A stretch of DNA of 64,000 nucleotides from Candidatus Tenderia electrophaga (GTDB lineage Bacteria > Pseudomonadota > Gammaproteobacteria > Tenderiales > Tenderiaceae), in assembly GCA_001447805.1 (NCBI GenBank), contig CP013099.1, forward strand, positions 2,737,181 through 2,801,180. Reading direction: 5' to 3'. The translations under genes were made by a program, and so were the position numbers. Of this stretch, positions 8,904 to 16,518 are shown one piece after another (within the stretch, counting starts at the first letter, position 1; every line of letters begins with the position of its first letter). The notes beneath the pieces are model-generated. The model did not search any database, had not been told where the DNA came from, and saw only the letters and a list, made by a program, of their open reading frames with translations.

Positions 8904-9944
8904 ATGAGTATCGCCGACTGGCCATTTTGGGCGGTAATCGGGCTGTTCATCCTGGCCACTTGCGTCATTGGCGTCGCCGGGGTACGCATGACCCGCCTGG
9001 CCGATCGACTCGCCGATGTCACCGGCCTTGGCGAGGCCATCTTCGGCGCCGTCTTCCTCGGTATCACCACCTCACTGTCGGGCAGCATCACCTCCATCGT
9101 CAGCGCCTATCAAGGCTATCCGGAACTGGCGGTCAGCAACTCCATCGGCGGCATCGCGGCCCAGACCGCCTTTTTGGCCTTGGCGGATATCACCTATCGC
9201 AACATCAACCTGGAACACGCCGCCGCTTCCGTCGAGAATCTGATGCAGGGCGGCTTGCTCATGCTCATGCTGGCCTTGCCGTTGACCGCCATGAGCATAC
9301 CGTCCCTGACTGTGTGGCAGATCCATCCGCTGTCGCTGTTGCTGGTGGTGGTCTATATCTTCGGCCTGCGCCAGGTGTCTCAGGCACGCGCCGCTCCCCT
9401 GTGGCAACCCAAACACACCGCCGAGACCCGCGTAGACGTGCCCGAATCCGACGCCCAGGCCATCACCGGCGCAGCCGTCGTCACGCTGTGGTTGCGCTTT
9501 ATCCTCCTGATGCTGATTGTGGGCGCGGCTGGCTATACCGTGGCCGAGACCGGCATGAGCATCAGCGATCGCAGCGGCCTGTCCCAGACCGTGGTCGGCG
9601 CCCTGTTCACGGCGGTGGCCACGTCCCTGCCGGAGCTGGTGACGGCACTGGCGGCAGTCCGGCAACGTGCCCTGACCCTGGCGGTGGGCAACATCATTGG
9701 CGGCAACAGTTTCGATGTCTTGTTCCTGGCCTTCGCCGACGTCAGCTATCGCGGCGGCTCGATCTACCACGCCATCAGTGATCGCCAACTCTTCGTCATC
9801 GCCATTGCCCAGGTGATGACCGCCGTGCTGGTGCTGGGTCTGTTGCGACGGGAAAAGCGCGGCATCGCCAATATCGGCTTCGAGAGCTTTCTGGTGCTGG
9901 TCATCTATCTGGTGGCCGTCGCCGTCCTATTCATGGCGCCGTAA
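8904..9944 (+). CDS. Sodium/calcium exchanger (CaCA) family membrane protein
   Basis: 346 residues with about ten hydrophobic segments in two repeats. The second alpha-repeat is classic: TSLPELVTALAAV near residue 235 and GNIIGGNSFDVLFLAFAD near 255. The first repeat (GITTSLSGSITSI, then SNSIGGIAAQTAFLALAD) is more diverged. Family members exchange Ca2+ or other cations for Na+ or H+ at the inner membrane. AGGAG directly abuts the ATG at 8904, which is too close for a normal ribosome site; GAAGG at 8886-8890 is the alternative. The stop lies next to the degenerate RNR remnant on the other strand. Confidence 0.85.
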   Translation: MSIADWPFWAVIGLFILATCVIGVAGVRMTRLADRLADVTGLGEAIFGAVFLGITTSLSGSITSIVSAYQGYPELAVSNSIGGIAAQTAFLALADITYRNINLEHAAASVENLMQGGLLMLMLALPLTAMSIPSLTVWQIHPLSLLLVVVYIFGLRQVSQARAAPLWQPKHTAETRVDVPESDAQAITGAAVVTLWLRFILLMLIVGAAGYTVAETGMSISDRSGLSQTVVGALFTAVATSLPELVTALAAVRQRALTLAVGNIIGGNSFDVLFLAFADVSYRGGSIYHAISDRQLFVIAIAQVMTAVLVLGLLRREKRGIANIGFESFLVLVIYLVAVAVLFMAP

Positions 9945-9969
9945 TCACGCCCCTTCCCGTTCCACATCG

Positions 9970-10242
9970 CAAAAAAAACGGATCCACGAATAGCAGGCCC
10001 GGCTCGGCATGATCATAGGTGGCACGCATAATCTTTTCCCACAGAGCACGGGCCGGCGTAGAAACGCGCTTCCCAATCCGAGCTATCATCTTCGATCCGG
10101 GCGGACTGCGGGCCACCCGGCGCCAGGTATCCTCAATGGTCTGGTCATGCAGCTGTGGTTGGATACGTCACGGATACTTGCTGCGCCAGATGTGTTCGGC
10201 GATGGGATCGTTCAGCGCGCCGTGGGACATAGCTGTGTGCAT
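9970..10242 (-). pseudogene. Remnant of class II (adenosylcobalamin-dependent) ribonucleotide reductase
   Basis: Read on the minus strand, an intact ribosome site (GGGAGG) and ATG at 10242 begin a peptide containing NDPIAEHIWRSKY, the N-terminus of class II RNR. A TGA follows; the frame then continues with QTIEDTWRRVARS, another N-terminal RNR piece, and jumps to ARALWEKIMRATYDHAEPGL and LFVD, a segment several hundred residues further into the enzyme. Catalytic cysteines and the barrel are gone. This is a gene with internal deletions and a nonsense codon, downstream of DUF488 in the same direction. It indicates that a B12-dependent, oxygen-independent dNTP route was once encoded here. Confidence 0.8.
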
Positions 10243-10258
10243 CGCTCCCTCCCCCCGC

Positions 10259-10609
10259 TCAGCAGCGCTGTTCGAGATAGTCTTTGAGCACCCGAGCATT
10301 ACTGTGCTCTTCGTCGCGGGCGGCATAGACCAGGGTGACACGCCCTTGGTCGACCAACTTGCACAACTCGCCCACCTGGTCCCGTCGTTTCTCCAGCTCG
10401 TCGCGGTAACGCGCCTGAAACTGCGGCCAGCGCTCGAGGTCATGGCCATACCAACCACGCAACGCCTGCGTTGGCGCCAGGTCCTTGAACCAGTGGTCGA
10501 TGGCGGCCTGCTGTTTGGACACGCCGCGCGGCCATAAGCGATCCACCAGCACCCGGGTGCCGTCGTGGGCCCCGGGTGGTTCATAGGCGCGTCTGAGCCA
10601 GATCTGCAT
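10259..10609 (-). CDS. DUF488 family protein
   Basis: 116 residues. The signature is clear: IWLRRAYEPP near the N-terminus, VLVDRLWPRGVSK, WFKDLAPTQALRGWYGHD, and TLVYAARDEEHSNARVLKDY at the end. DUF488 proteins are small cytosolic proteins of unknown function, often in stress clusters. I chose ATG 10609 over 10636 because GGAAGG sits correctly before it and family homology starts there. The RNR remnant begins 16 bp downstream. Confidence 0.85.
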   Translation of the reverse strand: MQIWLRRAYEPPGAHDGTRVLVDRLWPRGVSKQQAAIDHWFKDLAPTQALRGWYGHDLERWPQFQARYRDELEKRRDQVGELCKLVDQGRVTLVYAARDEEHSNARVLKDYLEQRC

Positions 10610-10668
10610 TGCCCTTCCCCGTTGTATGAAGCTCACCCCTCAGCCTAGTCGGGGATCACATTTATGCA

Positions 10669-10682
10669 TTGATTTTTTTCAA
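10669..10682 (+). promoter_or_regulatory. FNR/FixK-type box (exact core)
   Basis: TTGA-TTTTTT-TCAA after CA, centred at 10675.5. TATGCT (10705-10710) lies 32 bp downstream as a -10; the DUF427 ATG is 71 bp from the centre. Confidence 0.72.
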
Positions 10683-10746
10683 CAACGCGGGGCCACGACG
10701 GGGGTATGCTGAATAAATCCATACACGACATCGCAGGAGCCAAATC

Positions 10747-11481
10747 ATGCGCCCACCCCGCGACATTCCCCCAGCCGCCGAATGGTTGCCCAGCCCCAAG
10801 TGGATCCGCGCCTACGCCGGCGGACGCAAGATGGTGGACAGCCGCCGGGCCATGCTGTTGCGTCAGGACGGTCGCCCGGCCTTCTATTATTTTCCCGAGA
10901 CCGACGTAGCCATGGACTGTCTCACCGCTGACAGCGAGGAAAACGGCACGCTGCGTTACCGGCATCAGAAGAAGGGGGCCGAATGCGCCTGGCAACTAAT
11001 GGCGGGAGGCAAGCACCCGCCCGAGTTGAACGGCCACCTCACCTTGGACTGGTCTGCCATGGATGCCTGGTTCGAGGAGGACGAGGAGGTCTTTGTTCAT
11101 GCGCGGGACCCGCGCGTGCGGGTGGATACCCTGCACAGCAGTCGCCATGTCCGCGTCGTGGTATTGGGGGAAACAGTGGCCGAGACCCACCACCCGGTAC
11201 TGCTGTTCGAGACCGGCCTGCCAGTCCGCTACTACATTCCCAAGCTGGATGTGAACATGGCACTGCTGGAACCGAGCCCGCATGCGACGCGCTGTCCCTA
11301 CAAGGGCGAAGCCGGTTATTACTCGGTGTGCGTGGATGGTCGGCGTGCCGAGAACATCGCCTGGTATTACCGCTATCCCACCGGCGAGGTCCATGACATC
11401 GCCACCCTGCTCGCCTTTTACGGCGAGCACGTCGATGCCATCTATGTCGATGGCGAGCCCATACAGCAGGAAGGAGCATAG
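10747..11481 (+). CDS. Tandem DUF427 protein
   Basis: 244 residues made of two DUF427 domains. Domain 1 (~30-100) has KMVDSRRAMLLRQ and AFYYFPETDVAMDCL. Domain 2 (~125-235) has VRVVVLGETVAETHHPVLLFE, VRYYIPKLDVNM and ENIAWYYRYPTGE. Function of the fold is unsettled. AGGAG precedes the ATG. The OsmC-like gene starts 4 bp after the stop, so the pair is an operon driven by the upstream box. Confidence 0.88.
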   Translation: MRPPRDIPPAAEWLPSPKWIRAYAGGRKMVDSRRAMLLRQDGRPAFYYFPETDVAMDCLTADSEENGTLRYRHQKKGAECAWQLMAGGKHPPELNGHLTLDWSAMDAWFEEDEEVFVHARDPRVRVDTLHSSRHVRVVVLGETVAETHHPVLLFETGLPVRYYIPKLDVNMALLEPSPHATRCPYKGEAGYYSVCVDGRRAENIAWYYRYPTGEVHDIATLLAFYGEHVDAIYVDGEPIQQEGA

Positions 11482-11485
11482 GCCC

Positions 11486-11860
11486 ATGCATATCGTCATG
11501 AACAGTGCGGAAGACCTGGACATCTCCGACTTTACTCAGCCCGGGATCAACATCGAATCCAATGATCCCGAGGCGCATTACAGCGCCCTGCAAATGTTCG
11601 CTACCTCCCTGGCCCTGTGCACCTATTCGGTGCTGGCCAGTTACGCCGAACAGATCGAGGTCAAGGCCGATAAGCTGGCGGTGCACATGCAGTGGCGCTA
11701 TGCCGAACAGCCCTTTCGCATCGACCACATCGAGATGGAAATCGACTGGCCGGAGCTGCCCGAGTCGCGCCTTCAAGCGGCCCAGCGCGCCGCCGCCATG
11801 TGTACCCTACACAACACCCTGGCCCAGCCCCCGGACGTGATCACCCAGGTCAATCGTTAA
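11486..11860 (+). CDS. OsmC-like protein
   Basis: 124 residues with an OsmC/Ohr-type core: YSALQMFATSLALCTYSVLASYA carries the Cys of the family, followed by DKLAVHMQWRYAE and RAAAMCTLHNTLAQPPDV, where a second Cys resembles the resolving/peroxidatic pair. OsmC proteins reduce organic peroxides. It is short relative to typical OsmC (~140), lacking the N-terminal beta strands. AAGGAG within the DUF427 stop region serves as its ribosome site. Confidence 0.78.
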   Translation: MHIVMNSAEDLDISDFTQPGINIESNDPEAHYSALQMFATSLALCTYSVLASYAEQIEVKADKLAVHMQWRYAEQPFRIDHIEMEIDWPELPESRLQAAQRAAAMCTLHNTLAQPPDVITQVNR

Positions 11861-11873
11861 CAGACGGTCCGGC

Positions 11874-12668
11874 TCAAAGGCACAGTTTGCGACCCGGCTC
11901 CACCGACTGCAGCCAACGGCCGTAGAGCAGGTCAGCAACACGGTGCAGGCGCTGGAGCCGCCCTTGGATGTCAGAGAGAATGGCCTCGGGGCCCTGTACG
12001 ATCTCCTCCCAATTGATGTCCAGCTTGGTATGAACAGTGGGGTTCTCCCGCGGCTGAGAAACCTCGGGGGCATATTCCGCCAGCCAACGTTTGATTATGG
12101 CGGCATCCACCTCCAGATGACCCTGCAGGGCCAGGGTCCGCCCCAAGACAAAGGCCTCATTGGCGTTCCACTGGCTGCGCAACAGACGGGTGGCATTGAG
12201 CGGCAGATCGAAGGCCTGCTCATGCCATTGGAACATCTCCAGCCAATCGGCCACGCCCTCCAGCCATTGGGCCGCCAGCGCCTCCTCACGCAGGGGCTGA
12301 ATCTCAAACCAACCGATGCGCTTGACGGTATTGCGCATGACTCTGGCATCCAGGGCCGCGGCTATCAATTCGGCACCCAAGCCGTGGCCCAGCACCGGGA
12401 TATCGGCCTCCACCGCGCGCTGAATCAGCTCGATCTCCTGCTGCATCCACGGCGCTCTGTGTGCCATTTCTTGGGGATGCAGATCATAGGGGCCGCCGAG
12501 GAGCACGAGACCGGCCAAGGACTCGCCCGCCGGCGGCAGGGGCGCGGCCGGCGAGACCGGGTGCAGCCGCAGGGAAAAACCCTGGCGCGCCGCCACCGCC
12601 TGGAAATAGCCCGGCGGATGCACAGGGCTGTGTTGCAACACATAGATAGGGGCGTCTGGCGAGGCCAT
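11874..12668 (-). CDS. Class I glutamine amidotransferase-like protein lacking the catalytic Cys
   Basis: 264 residues with the GATase1 fold: LAGLVLLGGPYDLHPQE near residue 50, IPVLGHGLGAELIAAAL near 95-110, the segment WHEQAFDLPLNATRL and ALQGHLEVD near 200. The nucleophile elbow, normally G-x-C-x-G, reads GHGLG, so the cysteine is replaced by glycine, while the His-x-Glu pair remains. It is unlikely to hydrolyse glutamine by the usual mechanism. It lies opposite a box-bearing intergenic region, where CATGAT (12702-12707, minus strand) could be its -10. Confidence 0.8.
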   Translation of the reverse strand: MASPDAPIYVLQHSPVHPPGYFQAVAARQGFSLRLHPVSPAAPLPPAGESLAGLVLLGGPYDLHPQEMAHRAPWMQQEIELIQRAVEADIPVLGHGLGAELIAAALDARVMRNTVKRIGWFEIQPLREEALAAQWLEGVADWLEMFQWHEQAFDLPLNATRLLRSQWNANEAFVLGRTLALQGHLEVDAAIIKRWLAEYAPEVSQPRENPTVHTKLDINWEEIVQGPEAILSDIQGRLQRLHRVADLLYGRWLQSVEPGRKLCL

Positions 12669-12731
12669 AGAAACTCCTGTGTGATGGCGGCAGGTGCTGA
12701 ATCATGTTGCGGACGCAACGCCGCGGCGGCA

Positions 12732-12745
12732 TTGACATCCATCAA
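12732..12745. promoter_or_regulatory. FNR/FixK-type box (exact core), divergent
   Basis: TTGA-CATCCA-TCAA within CATTGA...TCAATG, centred at 12738.5, between the GATase-like (minus) and DUF5335-like (plus) genes. Spacing to possible -10s: CATGAT 34 bp on the minus side, TAGTGT about 25 bp on the plus side; direction is undecided. Confidence 0.65.
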
Positions 12746-12831
12746 TGAAGGTCTAAAAGGTAGTGTTACCGGGGCCGAATTGTCGCGCGCTGGCGAAACT
12801 ACCCAGGCATGGGAGAGAAAGGGGCCGCAAT

Positions 12832-13236
12832 ATGAGTTATCAAGTCATCGAGCAAGGCCAATGGCGCGATTTCCTGGACGGGTTTATGCGCGAGCACCTG
12901 GGATGGCTGGTCACGGTAAAGTATTTGCGCACTGATCAGTTGTCCGACGATGAGGCTACGCAGGTGCCGGCCAGCATATTGGTACGGCACTATCCCCTGG
13001 AGGACATCCGGGAGTCGGAAAGGGAGAACGGCATGGACATCATGTTGACCGTGGGCAGCGGTCAGGATGAAAACTCCATATTGATCGAGAGCGTGCACCA
13101 CCTCTACCTGCATAAGGCGGACAGTGCCGATAAGGGACTGCGCATCGACAGCACCGATGATACCACCACCCTGGTGGAGTTTCGCGCACCGATGCTCCCT
13201 GAAAACGTGGACGGCCTGGCAGAGGCGGAACGCTAG
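12832..13236 (+). CDS. DUF5335-like protein
   Basis: 134 residues starting MSYQVIEQGQWRDFLDGF, then HLGWLVTVKYL; this opening matches the DUF5335 pattern (a Gln-Trp-x-x-Phe-Leu segment followed by a GWLVT strand). The C-terminal half (ILIESVHHLYLHKADSADKG, then TTTLVEFRAPM) is beta-rich. No known activity. Earlier in-frame starts from 12763 lie near the box and lack a ribosome site; GAGAAAGGGG is upstream of ATG 12832. Converges with the next gene. Confidence 0.7.
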   Translation: MSYQVIEQGQWRDFLDGFMREHLGWLVTVKYLRTDQLSDDEATQVPASILVRHYPLEDIRESERENGMDIMLTVGSGQDENSILIESVHHLYLHKADSADKGLRIDSTDDTTTLVEFRAPMLPENVDGLAEAER

Positions 13237-13249
13237 TGGAGGCTGCTGC

Positions 13250-13573
13250 TTAGGCGGGCCCCTGCTCATGCAGGGTGCTGGCCAAGCCATCGACCGCCGC
13301 CATGACATGTTCCAAGCTTCCCTCGACTATACTGCGGCCAGCGTGGTCGACGGCGCAAAATATGTCCTTGTCGCGGTCGCGGCGTATCGAGGCCAACAGT
13401 TGTTCCTTGGCGCCACCGCGATAGATCTCGAAGGCCACGTCCACCCCCTTTTCACGATTCCAATGCCAACGCGTGGCATAGCCACGTCCCACTAAATGAC
13501 CGCCGAAGCTCTCCAGCTTGCGTTCGTCTTCCTTACCGATAAAGTCCTCCGGCAGCTTGATAATCTCGGTCAT
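13250..13573 (-). CDS. Hypothetical protein, 107 aa
   Basis: Unrecognised small soluble protein, 107 residues: MTEIIKLPEDFIGKEDERKL at the start, a beta-rich middle (YATRWHWNREKGVDVAFEIY) and a helical C-terminus (LEHVMAAVDGLASTLHEQ). GAGGAG precedes the ATG with slightly long spacing. The start lies on the minus strand 13 bp after the ftsH stop, so it is probably the last gene of the ftsH transcript. Confidence 0.65.
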   Translation of the reverse strand: MTEIIKLPEDFIGKEDERKLESFGGHLVGRGYATRWHWNREKGVDVAFEIYRGGAKEQLLASIRRDRDKDIFCAVDHAGRSIVEGSLEHVMAAVDGLASTLHEQGPA

Positions 13574-13586
13574 GGCTTATGACTCC

Positions 13587-15518
13587 TCAATGTTCACTCA
13601 CCGACGTGTTGCGCCGCCGCCTTGAGCTATCTGTGTCAGCACTGTCTCTGTTTCGCAGCAGAACGTCAATCTCATGCGCATCCAGCGTCTCCCGCTCCAG
13701 CAGACGCTCGGCCAGCCTTTCGAGTTGCGGGCGGTGCTGTTCCAATAACTCTCTCGCCTGTGACTCTACCTTGCACAACAGGGTCTGCACTTCCTCGTCG
13801 ATCAGTCGCGCGGTGTGCTCGCTGAAATCACGCTGCTGAGCCATCTCGCGGCCCAAAAAGACGTGTTCATCGCCACGGCGAAAGGCCACAGGCCCCAGCG
13901 TTTCACTCATGCCCCACTGGCTGACCATGCGGCGCGCCAGTTGCGTGACCTGCTTCAGATCCTGCTCGGCACCACTGCTGACTTCGCCCATGATGAGTTG
14001 TTCGGCCACCCGACCGCCGAGCATAACACCGATGCGGTCCAGCAAATAGCTGTGCTTGAGGTTATGGCGCTCCTCCTCCGGCAATTGCTCGGTGGCGCCC
14101 AAGGCATGACCGCGCGGGATGATGGTGACCTTGTCCAAGGGATCGGCCTGCGGCAAGAGATAGGCCATCAGGGCATGGCCCGATTCATGATAGGCGATGA
14201 CCTCCTTTTCCTGATCGCCGATCATGCTCTCCCGTTCCGCGCCCAGCACGAGCTTGTCGCGGGCCTGGTCGAACCTTGCCATATTCACCTGATCACATCG
14301 ATCACGTCCCGCCAGCAGGGCCGCCTCGTTGACCAGGTTTTCCAGCTCGGCTCCGGAAAAGCCTACGGTTTTGGCCGCCAATGACTCCAGGTCCACATCG
14401 TCAGCCAGAGGCACATCACGGCAATGGACCTCCAGGATGCGGCGCCGGGCATCACGCTGAGGCAGCTCCAGCGTCACCTTGCGGTCGAACCGTCCGGGGC
14501 GCAGCAGGGCCTGATCGAGCACATCCGGCCGATTCGTGGCCGCCAAGACCACGACCGCCTCATGCGGCTCGAAACCATCCATCTCGCCCAGGATTTGATT
14601 GAGGGTCTGCTCGCGTTCGTCATGACCGCCACCCAGGCCGGTACCGCGCGCACGCCCCACCGAATCGATCTCGTCGATGAAGATGATGGCCGGTGCCTCC
14701 TTGCGTGCACTTTGAAACATGTCCCTGACTCTGGATGCACCGACGCCGACAAACATTTCGATGAACTCCGAACCGCTGATGCTATAGAACGGCACCCCGG
14801 CCTCACCCGCCGCGGCCTTGGCCAGCAAGGTCTTGCCGGTACCTGGCGGCCCCATCATCAGAATCCCCTTGGGGATCTTGGCGCCCAGCCCGGTATAGCG
14901 CTGCGGCGCCTTGAGATATTCGATGATTTCGCGCAGATCGCGCTTGGCGTTTTCCAGTCCTGCCACATCGTCGAAGCTCACCCCGGTCATGGCACGGCGG
15001 AACCGCTTGGCCTTGGATTTTCCGAAGCCGAACATGCCACCCGCCTGGCCATTTTTTGCCATACGCTCCTGCATCTTGCGTACGCCAAGAAAGATGAGCA
15101 AGAAAATCAGCACCCAGGGCAACACGCCGACCAGCAGGGGCATCCACCAGGCGGGCTCTGTGCTTTTGGCCTGAATCTGCACCTCGTGCTGCTCGAGCAA
15201 AGACAAGAGTTCAGGATCATCCACCGGCGGCAGGGTGGTCATGAATTGCCTGTCCGCTTGCCGACCCTCCGCGCCCTCATCCTCTGCATAACGCCCGCGC
15301 AGCTGCTGGCCCTGAAACGTGACTTGCGCGATTTCATCGTTTTTCACCGCTTGCTTGAAGTCGGTGTAGGCGATCGCTTTTGCTTTTGGCCCGGCATCGA
15401 GATTAAGCCACAACAGCGCCACCAGGCCCGCCACGAACAGCCAGACCCAGACCGACATTCGACTACCCGGTGTCGGGTTGCGATCCGGGTACTCGGAATC
15501 GCGCCTCTCATCGCCCAT
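13587..15518 (-). CDS. ftsH: ATP-dependent zinc metalloprotease FtsH (accessory copy)
   Basis: 643 residues. Two membrane segments (~22-40 and ~125-145) flank a short periplasmic domain. The AAA+ module has Walker A GPPGTGKT near residue 220, Walker B IFIDEID, and the second region of homology ([19 protein letters not shown]). The zinc protease motif HESGH is near 440. FtsH degrades damaged or regulatory membrane and cytosolic proteins. The start at 15518 is set by GGAGGG 6-8 bp upstream; ATG 15539 is weaker. It is not beside rrmJ/folP as housekeeping ftsH usually is, and it has its own FNR/FixK-type promoter, so I infer a stress-induced extra copy. Confidence 0.95.
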   Translation of the reverse strand: MGDERRDSEYPDRNPTPGSRMSVWVWLFVAGLVALLWLNLDAGPKAKAIAYTDFKQAVKNDEIAQVTFQGQQLRGRYAEDEGAEGRQADRQFMTTLPPVDDPELLSLLEQHEVQIQAKSTEPAWWMPLLVGVLPWVLIFLLIFLGVRKMQERMAKNGQAGGMFGFGKSKAKRFRRAMTGVSFDDVAGLENAKRDLREIIEYLKAPQRYTGLGAKIPKGILMMGPPGTGKTLLAKAAAGEAGVPFYSISGSEFIEMFVGVGASRVRDMFQSARKEAPAIIFIDEIDSVGRARGTGLGGGHDEREQTLNQILGEMDGFEPHEAVVVLAATNRPDVLDQALLRPGRFDRKVTLELPQRDARRRILEVHCRDVPLADDVDLESLAAKTVGFSGAELENLVNEAALLAGRDRCDQVNMARFDQARDKLVLGAERESMIGDQEKEVIAYHESGHALMAYLLPQADPLDKVTIIPRGHALGATEQLPEEERHNLKHSYLLDRIGVMLGGRVAEQLIMGEVSSGAEQDLKQVTQLARRMVSQWGMSETLGPVAFRRGDEHVFLGREMAQQRDFSEHTARLIDEEVQTLLCKVESQARELLEQHRPQLERLAERLLERETLDAHEIDVLLRNRDSADTDSSRRRRNTSVSEH

Positions 15519-15598
15519 CAATTCCCTCCGTCTGTGCATTGACGCCGCGCATTAAACGGCGTTCGCCCCATTTATATCAGGAGGGGACAGCCACGATA

Positions 15599-15612
15599 TT
15601 GACAAATTTCAA
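15599..15612 (-). promoter_or_regulatory. FNR/FixK-type box (exact core) driving ftsH, possibly divergent
   Basis: TTGA-CAAATT-TCAA, centred at 15605.5. On the minus strand TATAAA (15576-15571) sits 32 bp away, a near-ideal class II promoter for ftsH, whose ATG is 87 bp from the centre. On the plus side a weaker GATTAA/TTAATC lies at 15633-15640 toward the BON gene. Confidence 0.75.
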
Positions 15613-15739
15613 TGATTCCGCAACGCCCAATTGATTAATCTGAGACCCAGGTGCAATCCCATAAAATTTAGAATTGCACTGATAGAGTTCATACACCTTG
15701 CCAAGCGTGTCTTTCATCCATCCAGTTCAGGTGATCATC

Positions 15740-16480
15740 ATGGCGCAGGAGATGCACAAGCAGCTCATCAAACAGATCGAGGCGGCCCTGGAGCAGGACG
15801 TCCGCTTCAACCCTTCCCAGTCACGCCTGCGTATTTGCGCCAATGACCGGGGCATTGTCCTGGCAGGTGAGGTAGACAACATCGCGGAGAAACGACTGGC
15901 GGCGAACTTGAGCCGCACACTGGCAGGCGATGAGGTGGACGTCGAGGATCGCTTATGTGTGGCCACCGAACAGGTCGCCGACGCCGAATTGGCACAGCAC
16001 ATCTGCCGCCAACTCGGCGCAGAACCGGTCTTCGCCCGCACGGCCATCAGCCGGGTCGGCCCCGGCGGGGTTGAACCCTGGCAACAGCCGCCGGACAGCG
16101 AAGGCAACATCGACGTTATCGTAGAAGACGGCGTCGTCACCCTGAGCGGGGTCACCGGCTCACTGAGCCATCGCCGCTTGGCCGAAGTGCTGTGTTGGTG
16201 GATCCCCGGCTGCCGCCGTGTCGACAACCGACTGGCCGTGGCCCCCGATCAACCCGATTCCGACAACCTGCTCACCGACGCAATCCGCATTGTGCTGGAC
16301 AAGGATCCGCTGGTGGATGCCGGCCAGGTCCGCCTGGGCAGTGCCGCCGGCATCGTCGAATTGGACGGGTTGTTGCCCTGCGACGAAGCACGCCGCATGG
16401 TGGTTCGCGACACTTGGGCAGTGCCCGGCGTCTGGGATGTGGTCAATCGTCTTCAAACCGGCCCCTCGCCGACGGCGTGA
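15740..16480 (+). CDS. BON-domain protein (three BON-like repeats)
   Basis: 246 residues with no signal peptide. Repeats share the BON pattern of a short helix followed by strands: IEAALEQDVRF ... GIVLAGEVDNIAEKR (~8-60); IDVIVEDGVVTLSGVTGSLSHR (~115-160); AIRIVLDKDPLVDAGQ ... AGIVELDGLLPCDEARR (~180-235). BON domains bind phospholipid or sugar ligands and are common in osmotic-stress proteins (OsmY, Kbp/YgaU). Lacking an export signal, this one is probably cytosolic. AGGTGA precedes ATG 15740; earlier starts are less likely. Confidence 0.82.
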   Translation: MAQEMHKQLIKQIEAALEQDVRFNPSQSRLRICANDRGIVLAGEVDNIAEKRLAANLSRTLAGDEVDVEDRLCVATEQVADAELAQHICRQLGAEPVFARTAISRVGPGGVEPWQQPPDSEGNIDVIVEDGVVTLSGVTGSLSHRRLAEVLCWWIPGCRRVDNRLAVAPDQPDSDNLLTDAIRIVLDKDPLVDAGQVRLGSAAGIVELDGLLPCDEARRMVVRDTWAVPGVWDVVNRLQTGPSPTA

Positions 16481-16518
16481 CAACGATCCTGACAAAGCGG
16501 GCACGCGTGACGCGCAGA

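Noticed and set aside
9971-9978. A-run as a terminator for the CaCA exchanger gene
   Set aside because: It has no preceding stem and falls within the RNR remnant (Phe codons on the minus strand).
11943-12935. 330-codon plus-strand frame across the GATase-like gene
   Set aside because: Antisense to a recognisable GATase-fold protein and runs through the regulatory box; no family features.
13575-13600. TCAATG near the end of ftsH as another regulatory box
   Set aside because: The opposite half is TTAT, two mismatches from TTGA counting position, and it lies at the 3' end of ftsH.
14424-15542. 372-codon plus-strand frame across ftsH
   Set aside because: Complementary shadow of the well-supported ftsH gene.
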